Shown here piece after piece: positions 32,892 through 41,117 of a DNA stretch of 64,000 nt (positions are counted from its first letter, which is position 1; each line of letters starts with the position of its first letter). The notes under the pieces are model-generated. The model was not told the origin of the DNA, ran no database searches, and saw only the letters and a program-made list of their open reading frames with translations. A program made the position numbers and the translations under genes. The stretch spans positions 1 to 64,000 of the forward strand of contig NZ_WBKB01000003.1 of the NCBI RefSeq assembly GCF_008831155.1, read 5' to 3'. Origin of the DNA: Gulosibacter chungangensis. GTDB taxonomy: Bacteria > Actinomycetota > Actinomycetes > Actinomycetales > Microbacteriaceae.

Positions 32892-34337
32892 ATGACGACG
32901 ACTGTCACTTCGGATTTTGCCACCGCGACCACCGCAGAAATCGACGCTGCCTTCGCGACCGCACGGCGCATCCAACCGGACTGGGCCGCAACGCCGCTGC
33001 GCGAGCGAGCTCGCGTCCTGACTCGCTTTGCCAGGCTCGTGCTCGACCACGAGACTGAACTGTTAGACCTGATCCAAGACGAGACCGGTAAGGTCCGGCG
33101 GGATGCATTCGAAGAGTTTACTGACGTGGTGCTTTGGACGAGCCACGTGGCAAGCCGCGGCCCGGGGATGCTCGCACCGAAGCGGCGTCGCGGTGCGATT
33201 CCACTATTGACGAAGACCACGGAATTGCCGCGACCGAAGGGCGTGATCGGTGTGATCACGCCGTGGAACTACCCGTTCACGCTGCCGGTGACCGACTCGG
33301 TGCCAGCACTGCTGGCAGGGAACGCCGTGGTACTGAAACCGGATAGCCTCACGCCCCGAATAGCGCTGCGAGTGCTTGAACTGCTCGAAGAAGCAGGGCT
33401 TCCGGAGGGACTCTTGCAGATTGTTCTCGGCCCCGGCGCCGAGGTTGGAGGAACGGTGATTGCTCGAGCCGATTTCGTGATGTTTACCGGGTCGACTGCG
33501 ACCGGGCGGGTGATTGCCAAGCAGTGCGCCGAGCGGCTGATTGGTTTTTCGGCGGAACTTGGCGGGAAAAACCCGCTGCTTGTGCTCTCGGATGCCGAGC
33601 TATCGAAGGCTATCCCCGGGGCAGTGAGCGCGAGTTTCTCCAACGCTGGGCAGCTGTGCGTATCGATCGAGCGCATCTACGTGCACGCGAACCACTGGGA
33701 AGCGTTTGTAGCTGGCTTTGTGGACCGGGTCGAGCAGCTTCGACTCGGCGCGGGACGCGATTGGGAACTCGATGTCGGGCGGCTCATTAGCGCGAAACAG
33801 CTCGACGTCGTGAGGCGGCAGGTGGCGGATGCGGTGGGTAAGGGTGCGCGGGTGCTCACCGGTGGGGAGGTTCGGACGGACCTGGGTGAGTTGTTCTATG
33901 CGCCGACCGTGCTCACCGGGGTTGAGGAAGGCATGACACTGCACCGTGAGGAGACCTTTGGACCGGTGGTGAGTCTGTACCGGGTGGACTCTGATGAGGA
34001 AGCGATTCGCCTGGCGAATGACAGCGACTACGGGCTCAACGCGAGTGTGTGGTCTCGCGCTCGCGGTCAGTGGGCCGCCGCGCAGCTCGAATCGGGTACC
34101 GTGAACGTCAATGAGGGGTACGCACCGGCGTGGGGATCGTATGGAGCCCCGATGGGCGGCATGAAGCAATCCGGGCTCGGGCGTCGGCACGGCGCTGAAG
34201 GCATTCTGAAGTACACCGATTCGCAGACGGTTACCGAGCAACGTTTGGTGCCGATCGCGGGCCCCGAGGGTTTTGGCCACGAGCGTTGGGCGCGCATCAT
34301 GTCGGCCGGCACGCGGCTGCTGCGGAAAATAAACTAA
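32892..34337 (+). CDS. NAD(P)-dependent aldehyde dehydrogenase (succinate-semialdehyde dehydrogenase-like)
   Basis: A 481-residue enzyme. VIGVITPWNYPFTLPVTDSV, LPEGLLQIVLGPG, MFTGSTATGRVIAKQC, GFSAELGGKNPLLVLSD (general-base Glu), SNAGQLCVSIERIYV (catalytic Cys) and HREETFGPVVSLYRV are all intact in order. It oxidises an aldehyde to its acid; the fold is of the GabD/SSADH group but the substrate is uncertain. ATG with TACCAT ending 6 nt upstream, probably leaderless. The next SDR begins 18 nt later, so the two may form an aldehyde/alcohol oxidation operon. Confidence 0.88.
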   Translation: MTTTVTSDFATATTAEIDAAFATARRIQPDWAATPLRERARVLTRFARLVLDHETELLDLIQDETGKVRRDAFEEFTDVVLWTSHVASRGPGMLAPKRRRGAIPLLTKTTELPRPKGVIGVITPWNYPFTLPVTDSVPALLAGNAVVLKPDSLTPRIALRVLELLEEAGLPEGLLQIVLGPGAEVGGTVIARADFVMFTGSTATGRVIAKQCAERLIGFSAELGGKNPLLVLSDAELSKAIPGAVSASFSNAGQLCVSIERIYVHANHWEAFVAGFVDRVEQLRLGAGRDWELDVGRLISAKQLDVVRRQVADAVGKGARVLTGGEVRTDLGELFYAPTVLTGVEEGMTLHREETFGPVVSLYRVDSDEEAIRLANDSDYGLNASVWSRARGQWAAAQLESGTVNVNEGYAPAWGSYGAPMGGMKQSGLGRRHGAEGILKYTDSQTVTEQRLVPIAGPEGFGHERWARIMSAGTRLLRKIN

Positions 34338-34355
34338 ACAGACAGGGGATCGGGC

Positions 34356-35177
34356 ATGAGCAGTAAACTTCGCGGGCGAACCCTGCTGATCACCGGTGGC
34401 GGCAGCGGTATCGGCCGGCTTATGGCCATCAAGGCAGCCGAGCGTGGCGCCAGGGTTGTGATTTGGGATCTTTCGGTGGATGCGGGGCTTGCGGTGCGGG
34501 ATGAAATTCGTCGGAGTGGGGCCAGCGCCGAGTCATTCGCGGTTGATGTTTCGGACCGCGAGGAGGTGGCGCGTGCTGCGACCGCGACTGGCGCGGTGGA
34601 TGTGCTCATTAACAACGCCGGTGTGGTTACGGGTAAGCGTCTCCTCGAAGCCTCGGCAGATGAGATCGAACGTACCTATCGGGTCAATGTGCTCGCGCTG
34701 TATTGGGTGACGCGCGCCTTTCTCGGGGACATGATTGAGCGTCGTCGAGGAACGGTGGTGACGATCTCGAGTGCCGCTGGCATAGTCGGGGTGGCCAAAC
34801 AAACCGACTATTCGGCGAGCAAGTTTGCCGCATTCGGTTTCACCGAATCCTTGCGACAAGAGCTGCGCAAGGATCGCACTCGCGTGCGCACACTCACCGT
34901 GTGTCCCTACTACATCGATACCGGCATGTTCGAGGGCGTACGCACCCGGTTCCCACGACTGCTCCCAATTCTCGATGCAGACGACGCTGCTGTCCGGATT
35001 ATTCGCGCCATTGAGCGAGGGAAGCGGCAGCTGGTGATGCCCCCGTTTGTGCGGGTTATTCCGATTACCAGGATGCTGCCGACACGGGTGTTTGACTTCC
35101 TAATGGACTTCGTTGGAGTCAACAGCACCATGGACCATTTCGTCGGTCGCGATGAGAACGCCCTGGCAGAGAAGTGA
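34356..35177 (+). CDS. Short-chain dehydrogenase/reductase (retinol-dehydrogenase-like)
   Basis: A 273-residue protein. TLLITGGGSGIGRLMAIKAA (cofactor), VDVLINNAGVVTGKRLLEAS, TVVTISSAAGIVGVAKQTDYSASKFAA in parts (catalytic Ser, YxxxK) and VCPYYIDTGMFEG are present. The extended C-terminus (about 230-273) with hydrophobic residues suggests membrane association, as in RDH-type SDRs. Probably co-transcribed with the aldehyde dehydrogenase; it could supply the aldehyde from an alcohol. Substrate unknown. Confidence 0.88.
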   Translation: MSSKLRGRTLLITGGGSGIGRLMAIKAAERGARVVIWDLSVDAGLAVRDEIRRSGASAESFAVDVSDREEVARAATATGAVDVLINNAGVVTGKRLLEASADEIERTYRVNVLALYWVTRAFLGDMIERRRGTVVTISSAAGIVGVAKQTDYSASKFAAFGFTESLRQELRKDRTRVRTLTVCPYYIDTGMFEGVRTRFPRLLPILDADDAAVRIIRAIERGKRQLVMPPFVRVIPITRMLPTRVFDFLMDFVGVNSTMDHFVGRDENALAEK

Positions 35178-35184
35178 GTGCCAC

Positions 35185-35604
35185 ATGAACGGTCACGAGG
35201 TTCAGGAATTTGGGATTCGACTGGCAAACCTCTTGCCTGCGGTGACGCAGACGAATCCGTTTGGGCCGGAGACGGAAGTGTTTAGAGTCGCGGACCGAGT
35301 GTTCATGTTGACCTCGGAAATCGGTATGGGCGAGGTGGTCTCCCTCAAATGCGAGCCCGAATATGGCTTGGCGCTCCGCCAGGAACACGAGTCGATCATC
35401 CCGGGCTACCACCTCAATAAGCGTCACTGGATTTCGATCGCGGGTGGCGCATCCATCACTGAAGAATTGCTGCGTGATCTGGTGATCAATTCTTATGAGC
35501 TGGTTATTGAAAAACTGCCGAAGAAACAGCGGCCGCTTCGAGCGGTCATTGATGAAACGTATGCCACGCTCCCGGCTGAGTTCGGGACGCCCGGGTTCCT
35601 GTAG
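35185..35604 (+). CDS. MmcQ/YjbR family protein
   Basis: A 139-residue protein. ETEVFRVADRVFMLTSEIG, EVVSLKCEPEYGLALRQEHE, IIPGYHLNKRHWISIAG and LRDLVINSYELVIEKLPKK follow the MmcQ/YjbR fold. These small DNA-binding-like proteins (a CyaY-like fold) have no assigned activity. ATG 35185 lies 8 nt after the SDR, so it is the third gene of this run. The upstream frame start at 35113 overlaps the SDR. Confidence 0.85.
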   Translation: MNGHEVQEFGIRLANLLPAVTQTNPFGPETEVFRVADRVFMLTSEIGMGEVVSLKCEPEYGLALRQEHESIIPGYHLNKRHWISIAGGASITEELLRDLVINSYELVIEKLPKKQRPLRAVIDETYATLPAEFGTPGFL

Positions 35605-35613
35605 CGGGATCGT

Positions 35614-37035
35614 TTAGTTCTGCGCCGGAGCGAGATCCGGCAGATCCGATCGAAACTGCGAAACTGCGATCAGGCCGATCAGCAGTACACCGATCGGCAG
35701 CAGCATGGCGTTTCCCATCGCCGAAGAAATATCGGTGGTCTGCGCTCCCACCTGCATTACGGCACCGAGTGAAGCAGAACCAATCGCGGCACCGACCTGC
35801 CGGGCGGTGTTGTAGAACCCCGAGCCCGCACCGATTAAGTGGCGGGGGAGGCCCCGCATCGAAATGGTCGAGTTCGAGGACCAGCACAGTGCGTTGGATG
35901 CGCCAAGCAGCACGATCGGGATCAGCAGCCACCAGGGTGCGATGCCGGGGCGCATCAGACTTGCGAAGAGGACCATTGCGGTGATCAGCGAAGAAAAGCC
36001 AATCATCGAGACAATGCCCGGGCGCAGCTTATCCGCGAGTCGCCCAACGATGGGCGCGAGGCTAATCGACACGATCGCCATCGGCATGATCAGGAGCCCC
36101 GCAAGCTGCGAGGAAAGCCCAGCGCCGGACTGCAAGTGCAGCATGATCGGCAGCTGGATGGAATAGACGGTGAACCCAAGGGTGGTCACCGAAATAGCGC
36201 CAAGGGTGAAATTGCGAATCGAGAAGAGCTCGAGCGGCATGAGCGCCGGCAACTGCAATCGGGATGCCCGGCGCTGCAGCAGCACGAAGACCACGGCCGC
36301 GATGAGCCCCAAAGCGAGGACACCCCAGATCCACACCGGCCAGCCGGTCTCCGGTCCCTGCTGCAGGGTAAAGACCACGGCGAATACCGCCACGATCGAG
36401 ATCACCACGCTCGTGAGATCGATTCGCGCCACCGCGGTCGGCAGCTTCGGCACCCAGCGCAGCGTCATCACCAAGGCGAGCAAGCCGAGCGGCACATAGA
36501 GCAGAAATACCCACCGCCAGCCGGCCGTGCCGACAATGACACCACCGAGTACCGGACCGATGAGCCCCGAAGACCCCGCAACAGCGCTCCACACACCCAT
36601 CGCCGCACCACGGCGATGCTTCGGGAAGATCTGATTGATCACGCTGAAGGGCTGCGGATTCATCAGCGACGCCCCGAGCCCCTGCACCGCCCGCACCACG
36701 ATGAGCATCTCAATTGTGGGGGCGAAGAAACACGTCAGCGCCGAGGCGACGAAGAGCGCAAGCCCGATCGCGTAAATATTGCGCTGTCCGAAGCGGTCAC
36801 CGAGTCGTCCGGTGACGAGCAGGGGAGCGGCGAACATCAGCAGGTAGATCGCCGAGACCCACACCACCTGGTTCACGCTGGCGTCGAGGTCCTCACGAAT
36901 GTGCGGAATTGCGACCGCGACGAGCGACTGATCAACCATGGTCGTGAATAGGCCGATACAGAGCGCGGTCAGCGCACGCCATGCTTGTCGCTTGGGAATT
37001 ATTGGCGCTTCGGTAGTGGGCATCCTCTCCACCAT
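35614..37035 (-). CDS. DHA2-family MFS transporter
   Basis: About 473 residues, 14 predicted helices. ALCIGLFTTMVDQSLVAVAIP is helix 1 (D-x-S-x-x-x-AxP), VTGRLGDRFGQRNIYAIGLA is motif A and AVQGLGASLMNPQPFSVINQ the helix-5 motif. It resembles EmrB/SmvA exporters. The start is uncertain among ATG 37041, 37035 and 37023; 37035 is preferred because TAGCGC ends 7 nt upstream. Only 24 bp separate it from the divergent LacI gene, whose protein might also affect it. Not closely similar to the other DHA2 pump in the window. Confidence 0.85.
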   Translation of the reverse strand: MVERMPTTEAPIIPKRQAWRALTALCIGLFTTMVDQSLVAVAIPHIREDLDASVNQVVWVSAIYLLMFAAPLLVTGRLGDRFGQRNIYAIGLALFVASALTCFFAPTIEMLIVVRAVQGLGASLMNPQPFSVINQIFPKHRRGAAMGVWSAVAGSSGLIGPVLGGVIVGTAGWRWVFLLYVPLGLLALVMTLRWVPKLPTAVARIDLTSVVISIVAVFAVVFTLQQGPETGWPVWIWGVLALGLIAAVVFVLLQRRASRLQLPALMPLELFSIRNFTLGAISVTTLGFTVYSIQLPIMLHLQSGAGLSSQLAGLLIMPMAIVSISLAPIVGRLADKLRPGIVSMIGFSSLITAMVLFASLMRPGIAPWWLLIPIVLLGASNALCWSSNSTISMRGLPRHLIGAGSGFYNTARQVGAAIGSASLGAVMQVGAQTTDISSAMGNAMLLPIGVLLIGLIAVSQFRSDLPDLAPAQN

Positions 37036-37059
37036 AGGCATTGCGCTAGCGTCAGGGGT
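37036..37059. promoter_or_regulatory. Divergent overlapping promoters around CGCTAGCG
   Basis: The 24-bp space between two divergent start codons contains the palindrome CGCTAGCG. On one strand TAGCGT ends 7 nt before the LacI ATG (37060); on the other TAGCGC ends 7 nt before the MFS ATG (37035). Both transcripts would be leaderless and mutually exclusive at this site. Confidence 0.45.
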
Positions 37060-38130
37060 ATGTCTGAGAGCGAACGCGGCGATGACGGCCAGGCGGTCGC
37101 GGGTACGAAGCGCGCCCGCCCCACGATGAAAGATGTTGCCGACCACGTCGGCTTATCGCGGCAACTCGTGTCGATCGTGCTGCGCGGGGTGCCGGGAGCC
37201 TCTGAGGAGTCGCGGGAGCGCATCCTCGCTGCGGCGCAGGAGCTCGGCTATTACCCGGATGCGTCCGCGCAGCGACTGCGCAGCTCGAAAAACAACCTGC
37301 TCGGTGTGTTGTTTACGATGCGGCAACCCTTCGAAGTCGACCTCGTGGATGCGCTGTATCAGGCTGCCGAGGAACGCGGCTACGTTTTGAGCCTGAGCCA
37401 CATCGGACCGGGACGCTCACAGCAGACGGCGCTCGCGGAACTTCTGCGACAGCGAATCGATGCGCTCATTGTGCTTGCTGCCGAGGGTGGGGCGGCCACA
37501 ACCACATCATTGCCGCGGGGTATTCCTGCGGTACTCGTCGGCGGGCCAAGTTCCGCAGGCAAGCAAGTGGCCGAGGTCCGCGTGGATAACGCTCACGGTA
37601 TTGGCCTGGCCGTCGATCACCTTGTGGAGCTTGGGCACCGCGAGATCACCTATGTCGGCCCAAACGAAGGTCCCAATGCTGCCGAGCGAATCGCGGGGTT
37701 CCATGAGGCACGAACCAGTAACGCGCTCCCTGGTGATCCTGACGTCATAGAAAGTGAGTACACCGAAGACGGCGGGCACCTCGCCGCAAAAGAGCTGCTC
37801 GCACGCAGACAGCTTCCATCGGCAGTTGTGTGCGGTAATGACCGTTGCGCCTTTGGTCTTCTCGAGACGCTCGTGCGCTCGGGAATTAAGGTTCCCGAGC
37901 AGGTGTCCATCGTCGGATTCGATGACAGTAGCGTTGCTCGACTGCCCTTTGTAGATCTCACGAGTGTGCGCCCCGACCCGGCGAAGATGGCTGCAATCGC
38001 CGTCGACTCAGCCCATGAACAGCTGCAGATTCAGGCTCCACAGGAGCTGAAGACTGCGGCAAATGCGCGCGTCGTGAAGCCCTCGCTTACGGTGCGGGGG
38101 AGTACCGCAGTCAATCACAATTCGCGGTAA
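37060..38130 (+). CDS. LacI-family transcriptional repressor
   Basis: A 356-residue repressor. TMKDVADHVGLSRQLVSIVLRG is the LacI helix-turn-helix (after a ~20-residue tail) with SKNNLLGVLFTMRQPFEVDLV opening the periplasmic-binding-like domain. VDNAHGIGLAVDHLVELGHR, ITYVGPNEGPNAAERIAGF and VSIVGFDDSSVARLPFVDLTSV are the expected ligand-domain motifs. It probably controls the downstream Gfo/Idh-isomerase operon through three TAGCACGTGCTA-type operators and responds to a sugar or inositol derivative. Confidence 0.9.
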   Translation: MSESERGDDGQAVAGTKRARPTMKDVADHVGLSRQLVSIVLRGVPGASEESRERILAAAQELGYYPDASAQRLRSSKNNLLGVLFTMRQPFEVDLVDALYQAAEERGYVLSLSHIGPGRSQQTALAELLRQRIDALIVLAAEGGAATTTSLPRGIPAVLVGGPSSAGKQVAEVRVDNAHGIGLAVDHLVELGHREITYVGPNEGPNAAERIAGFHEARTSNALPGDPDVIESEYTEDGGHLAAKELLARRQLPSAVVCGNDRCAFGLLETLVRSGIKVPEQVSIVGFDDSSVARLPFVDLTSVRPDPAKMAAIAVDSAHEQLQIQAPQELKTAANARVVKPSLTVRGSTAVNHNSR

Positions 38131-38144
38131 ATCCAGATTGCATC

Positions 38145-38156
38145 TAGCACGTGCCA
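38145..38156. promoter_or_regulatory. LacI operator 1
   Basis: TAGCACGTGCCA: one mismatch to the 12-bp palindrome TAGCACGTGCTA. Centred 13 bp from operator 2. Confidence 0.6.
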
Positions 38157-38157
38157 A

Positions 38158-38169
38158 TAGAACGTGCTA
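38158..38169. promoter_or_regulatory. LacI operator 2
   Basis: TAGAACGTGCTA: one mismatch to the palindrome. Lies directly beside operator 1. Confidence 0.6.
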
Positions 38170-38222
38170 GCGTCTCCAAATGGTGGAGCTGCTATCGCGT
38201 CTGGATTTCTTTGGGCGAAATT

Positions 38223-38234
38223 TAGCACGTGCTA
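38223..38234. promoter_or_regulatory. LacI operator 3 (perfect palindrome)
   Basis: TAGCACGTGCTA, a perfect 12-bp palindrome with a central CG as in LacI-family operators. Located 65 bp downstream of operator 2 and 87 bp before the Gfo/Idh start; looping between sites is possible. Confidence 0.7.
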
Positions 38235-38320
38235 GTGACTCCATCTCAGTACTTAAGACAGCGCGACAAGGATGTCGGATTTCCCAATACTTGCCGCAGC
38301 GAAACATAAGGGAGACTCCC

Positions 38321-39355
38321 ATGACTCAGATCTCGCAGCAGCCGGTACGGCTCGGCGTCATCGGTGCCGGCTGGATCGGCGCCTTCCACGCGGAAACCAT
38401 CGCTACCCGCGTCCCCGGCGCGCAACTCGCGGCGGTAGCGGATCCGGTGCCGGGCGCGGCCGAGCGTGTCGCCGGTCCACTTGGCGTCGAACAGACCCAT
38501 ACCGATGCGGATGCGCTCCTTGCCGACGCCTCGATCGACGGCGTGGTAATCGCATCCCCGGCGTTCACCCATACCGATCTCGTGGTCAAAGCCGCCGAGG
38601 CGGGGAAGGCAGTCTTCGTGGAGAAGCCAATGGCGCTCACCCTCGAAGACGCCGACCGTGCGATTTCCGCGGCGGCCTCGGCCGGGGTGCCACTGCAAAC
38701 CGGGTTTAACCGACGGTTCGCCAAGGATTTTGCGGATGCTCGCGCGCGTGTCGCTGGTGGCGCGATCGGTACCCCGCAGCTGCTTCGCTCGCTAACCCGG
38801 GACCCAGGCTTGGCAAACCCCGGTGTGGTCAAGCCCTGGACAATCTTCCTCGAGACGCTCATTCACGATTTCGACACACTGAACTGGTTCAACGCGGATG
38901 CTCGCCCCGTCGAGGTCTTCGCCAAGGCGGATGCATTGGTCGCTCCCGAGTTCAAGGAAGCGGGACTGCTCGACACCGCCATGGTGACAATCGCGTACAG
39001 CAACGGCGCTTTGGCCTCGGCGGAAGCAAACTTCTCGGCGGCCTACGGCTATGACGTACGCGGCGAAGTGTTCGGCTCCAAGGGCATGATCCAGGCCGGT
39101 GACGTACGGGCCTCGAGCGTGCGGCAATTTGATTCGGCAGGTATCAGCGCCCCGACTGCGCGCCTCAACATCGAGCTCTTCCATGATGCCTACACCGATG
39201 AACTCGTCTCCTTCGCGCACGCAGTCCGTACCGGGGAGGTTGTGGGCGCCAGGGGAGAGGATGCGCGTGCCGCGCTCGCGATTGCCATCGCGTGCGTGGA
39301 GTCATATACCCGAAACGCCCCGGTCGCGCTTTCTGAGGCAGGTCGTCTCGCATGA
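38321..39355 (+). CDS. Gfo/Idh/MocA dehydrogenase (inositol 2-dehydrogenase-like)
   Basis: A 344-residue enzyme. RLGVIGAGWIGAFHAETIA is the Rossmann GxGxxG start, IASPAFTHTDLVVKAAEAGK and VFVEKPMALTLEDADRAI include the EKP motif, TGFNRRFAKDFADAR follows, and TIFLETLIHDFDTLNWF supplies the active-site H-D pair of inositol dehydrogenases. It would oxidise myo- or scyllo-inositol or a sugar with NAD(P). ATG preceded by AAGGGAG. Overlaps the next gene by 4 nt (ATGA). Regulated by the LacI sites upstream. Confidence 0.85.
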   Translation: MTQISQQPVRLGVIGAGWIGAFHAETIATRVPGAQLAAVADPVPGAAERVAGPLGVEQTHTDADALLADASIDGVVIASPAFTHTDLVVKAAEAGKAVFVEKPMALTLEDADRAISAAASAGVPLQTGFNRRFAKDFADARARVAGGAIGTPQLLRSLTRDPGLANPGVVKPWTIFLETLIHDFDTLNWFNADARPVEVFAKADALVAPEFKEAGLLDTAMVTIAYSNGALASAEANFSAAYGYDVRGEVFGSKGMIQAGDVRASSVRQFDSAGISAPTARLNIELFHDAYTDELVSFAHAVRTGEVVGARGEDARAALAIAIACVESYTRNAPVALSEAGRLA

Positions 39356-40131
39356 CGTTCACACTGGCGGCGAACGCCGAAATGCTGTTCTTGGACAGGC
39401 CCTTTGTCGATCGAGTGAGCAGGATTCACGAACTCGGTTTCGAGGTTGAAATCTGGGATTGGACCGCGAAGGACCTGGATGCGCTTGTCGCTACCGGGGC
39501 ATCCTTCTCGTCAATGACCGGGTACGTCAGCGGTGAGCTGATTGATCCCGAGGGAGCCGAAACATTCCTCGAATCAGCAGCTCGCTCGCTTGAAGCGGCG
39601 GAGCGGCTTGACTGCCCGCGGCTCAATGTGCACGGCACCGGGCTCGATAGCGCGGGGCTCCCGGTCCGGCCGACCTGGCACACCGAAGGGGATGACTGGC
39701 TCGCCGCCGTCGACACGCTCCGCAAGCTCGCCGAGCTTGGTGAGCGCGCTGGCCGAGTCTTTACGATCGAGAATCTCAATACTCGCGTCGACCATCCGGG
39801 CACACCCTTTGCGCGTTCTGAAGACACCGCGCGCCTGGTGCAGGCGGTAAATAGTCCCGCACTCCGGATGAACTTCGATATTTATCACGCGCAAATCGAT
39901 GAGGGAAATCTCATCGAACGCACCATCCGCTACCTGCCGCTCATCGGAGAAATCCAGGTGGCGGATGTGCCCGGGCGCAAGGAGCCAGGCACCGGCGAGA
40001 TCAACTATCCCGCGATTGCCCGTGGCCTCGCTGAGGCCGGGTACACCGGCACAATCGCGCTCGAGGCCTGGGCCTCCGGTGAATCGACCGCTGCCCTCAC
40101 CCGCTTCCGCGAAAGTTTCGCGCTGCCATGA
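39352..40131 (+). CDS. TIM-barrel hydroxypyruvate-isomerase-like enzyme
   Basis: A 259-residue protein. LAANAEMLFLDRPFVDRVSR, FEVEIWDWTAKDL, RLNVHGTGLD, VFTIENLNTRVDHPGTPF, LRMNFDIYHAQIDEGNLIE, IGEIQVADVPGRKEPGTGEINY and IALEAWASGESTA match the Hyi family of xylose-isomerase-like barrels, with metal-binding Glu and His residues conserved. It is shorter than IolE-type inosose dehydratases (about 300 residues) but could act on a keto product of the preceding dehydrogenase. Last gene before a strong terminator. Confidence 0.8.
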   Translation: MTFTLAANAEMLFLDRPFVDRVSRIHELGFEVEIWDWTAKDLDALVATGASFSSMTGYVSGELIDPEGAETFLESAARSLEAAERLDCPRLNVHGTGLDSAGLPVRPTWHTEGDDWLAAVDTLRKLAELGERAGRVFTIENLNTRVDHPGTPFARSEDTARLVQAVNSPALRMNFDIYHAQIDEGNLIERTIRYLPLIGEIQVADVPGRKEPGTGEINYPAIARGLAEAGYTGTIALEAWASGESTAALTRFRESFALP

Positions 40132-40144
40132 TGCTGAACTAGAG

Positions 40145-40175
40145 AAGGCTGCCTCCCGATGCGGGAGGCAGCCTT
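40145..40175. terminator. Bidirectional rho-independent terminator
   Basis: A 14-bp perfect stem (AAGGCTGCCTCCCG and its complement) with a 3-nt loop, followed by TTTTCT, between the convergent isomerase and transketolase genes. Confidence 0.9.
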
Positions 40176-40190
40176 TTCTGGTGTGTGCGA

Positions 40191-41117
40191 TTACTTCGCG
40201 GCGAGTACCTGCTCGGCGACACGCTTCGGCGAGATACCGTACTTGTCGAGGAGGAAGTCGTTCGGGCCGGACTCTGACCAGCCGTCTTCCAGGCCGATTC
40301 GCGTCAGTCGCGTGGTCTTGTCCGACTCGATGAGCAGTTCGGCAACGAGTGAACCGAGACCGTTGATCTTGGTGTGCTCTTCCACGGTGAACACTCGCGG
40401 TGCGTCGCCGATCAGTGAGAGCAGCGCATCCCCGTCGACGGGCTTGAGCGAGGCGAGGTGGATGACCTTGGCCGAAACGCCCTGCTCCGCGAGGAGCTCA
40501 GCGGCTTCAACAGTGCGCGAGGTCTGCACGCCGGTCGAGATCAGCGTCACATCGGTGCCTTCGCGAACCACGCGAGGCTTGCCAAGCTCGAACTCGGTGT
40601 AAGCCTCGGTGAACACGGGCTTGACCGGGTCGCGAGCGACACGCATGTAGAGGGGACCGTCGAAGTCGGCAGCCCAGCGGATCATTGCTTCGAGCTCGTA
40701 CTCATCTGCCGGAGCGAGCACCGTCATGTTCGGCAGGGCGCGCATGACCGCGAGGTCTTCGATGTCCTGGTGCGTCTTACCAGCGGCACCGTTCAGGAGG
40801 CCCGAGTAGGCCGCGGCGAGGCGTACCGGCAGCTTCGTCTGCGAGACGAGCATGCGAATCTGGTCGAGTGCACGGTTCGAGAGGAAGACGCCGAAGGTTG
40901 ACAGCCACGGGCGGTAGCCGAGGGTAGCCATGCCGACTGCCATGCCGACCATGTTCTGCTCGGCAATACCGACCTGCACGAAGGCATCGGGGTTCTCGGC
41001 GGCCATGATGTCGGCCTTGGTGGACGTAGCGAGGTCACCGTCAAGGATGACAACGCGGTCGTCGGTCTTGGAAAGTTCGTGGAGGGTTTCGCCCCACACC
41101 TGACGCTGAGCCTTCAT
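40191..41117 (-). CDS. Transketolase, C-terminal half subunit
   Basis: A 308-residue protein: the pyrimidine-binding and C-terminal regions of transketolase. ILDGDLATSTKADIMAA, VQVGIAEQNMVGMAVGMATL (conserved GIAEQxMxxxAxG) and GAAGKTHQDIEDLAVMRALP (KTHQ in place of the classic GPTHQ) appear, then the C-terminal domain RVFTVEEHTKINGLGSLVAE. It works with the N-terminal half encoded immediately upstream: the stop and start share 41117. Together they transfer two-carbon units between sugar phosphates. Confidence 0.92.
   Translation of the reverse strand: MKAQRQVWGETLHELSKTDDRVVILDGDLATSTKADIMAAENPDAFVQVGIAEQNMVGMAVGMATLGYRPWLSTFGVFLSNRALDQIRMLVSQTKLPVRLAAAYSGLLNGAAGKTHQDIEDLAVMRALPNMTVLAPADEYELEAMIRWAADFDGPLYMRVARDPVKPVFTEAYTEFELGKPRVVREGTDVTLISTGVQTSRTVEAAELLAEQGVSAKVIHLASLKPVDGDALLSLIGDAPRVFTVEEHTKINGLGSLVAELLIESDKTTRLTRIGLEDGWSESGPNDFLLDKYGISPKRVAEQVLAAK

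Noticed and set aside
35839-36951. A 370-codon open frame antisense to the DHA2 transporter
   Set aside because: Composition is extremely rich in Arg, His and Asp, without hydrophobic core or family match; it is a shadow of the transporter.
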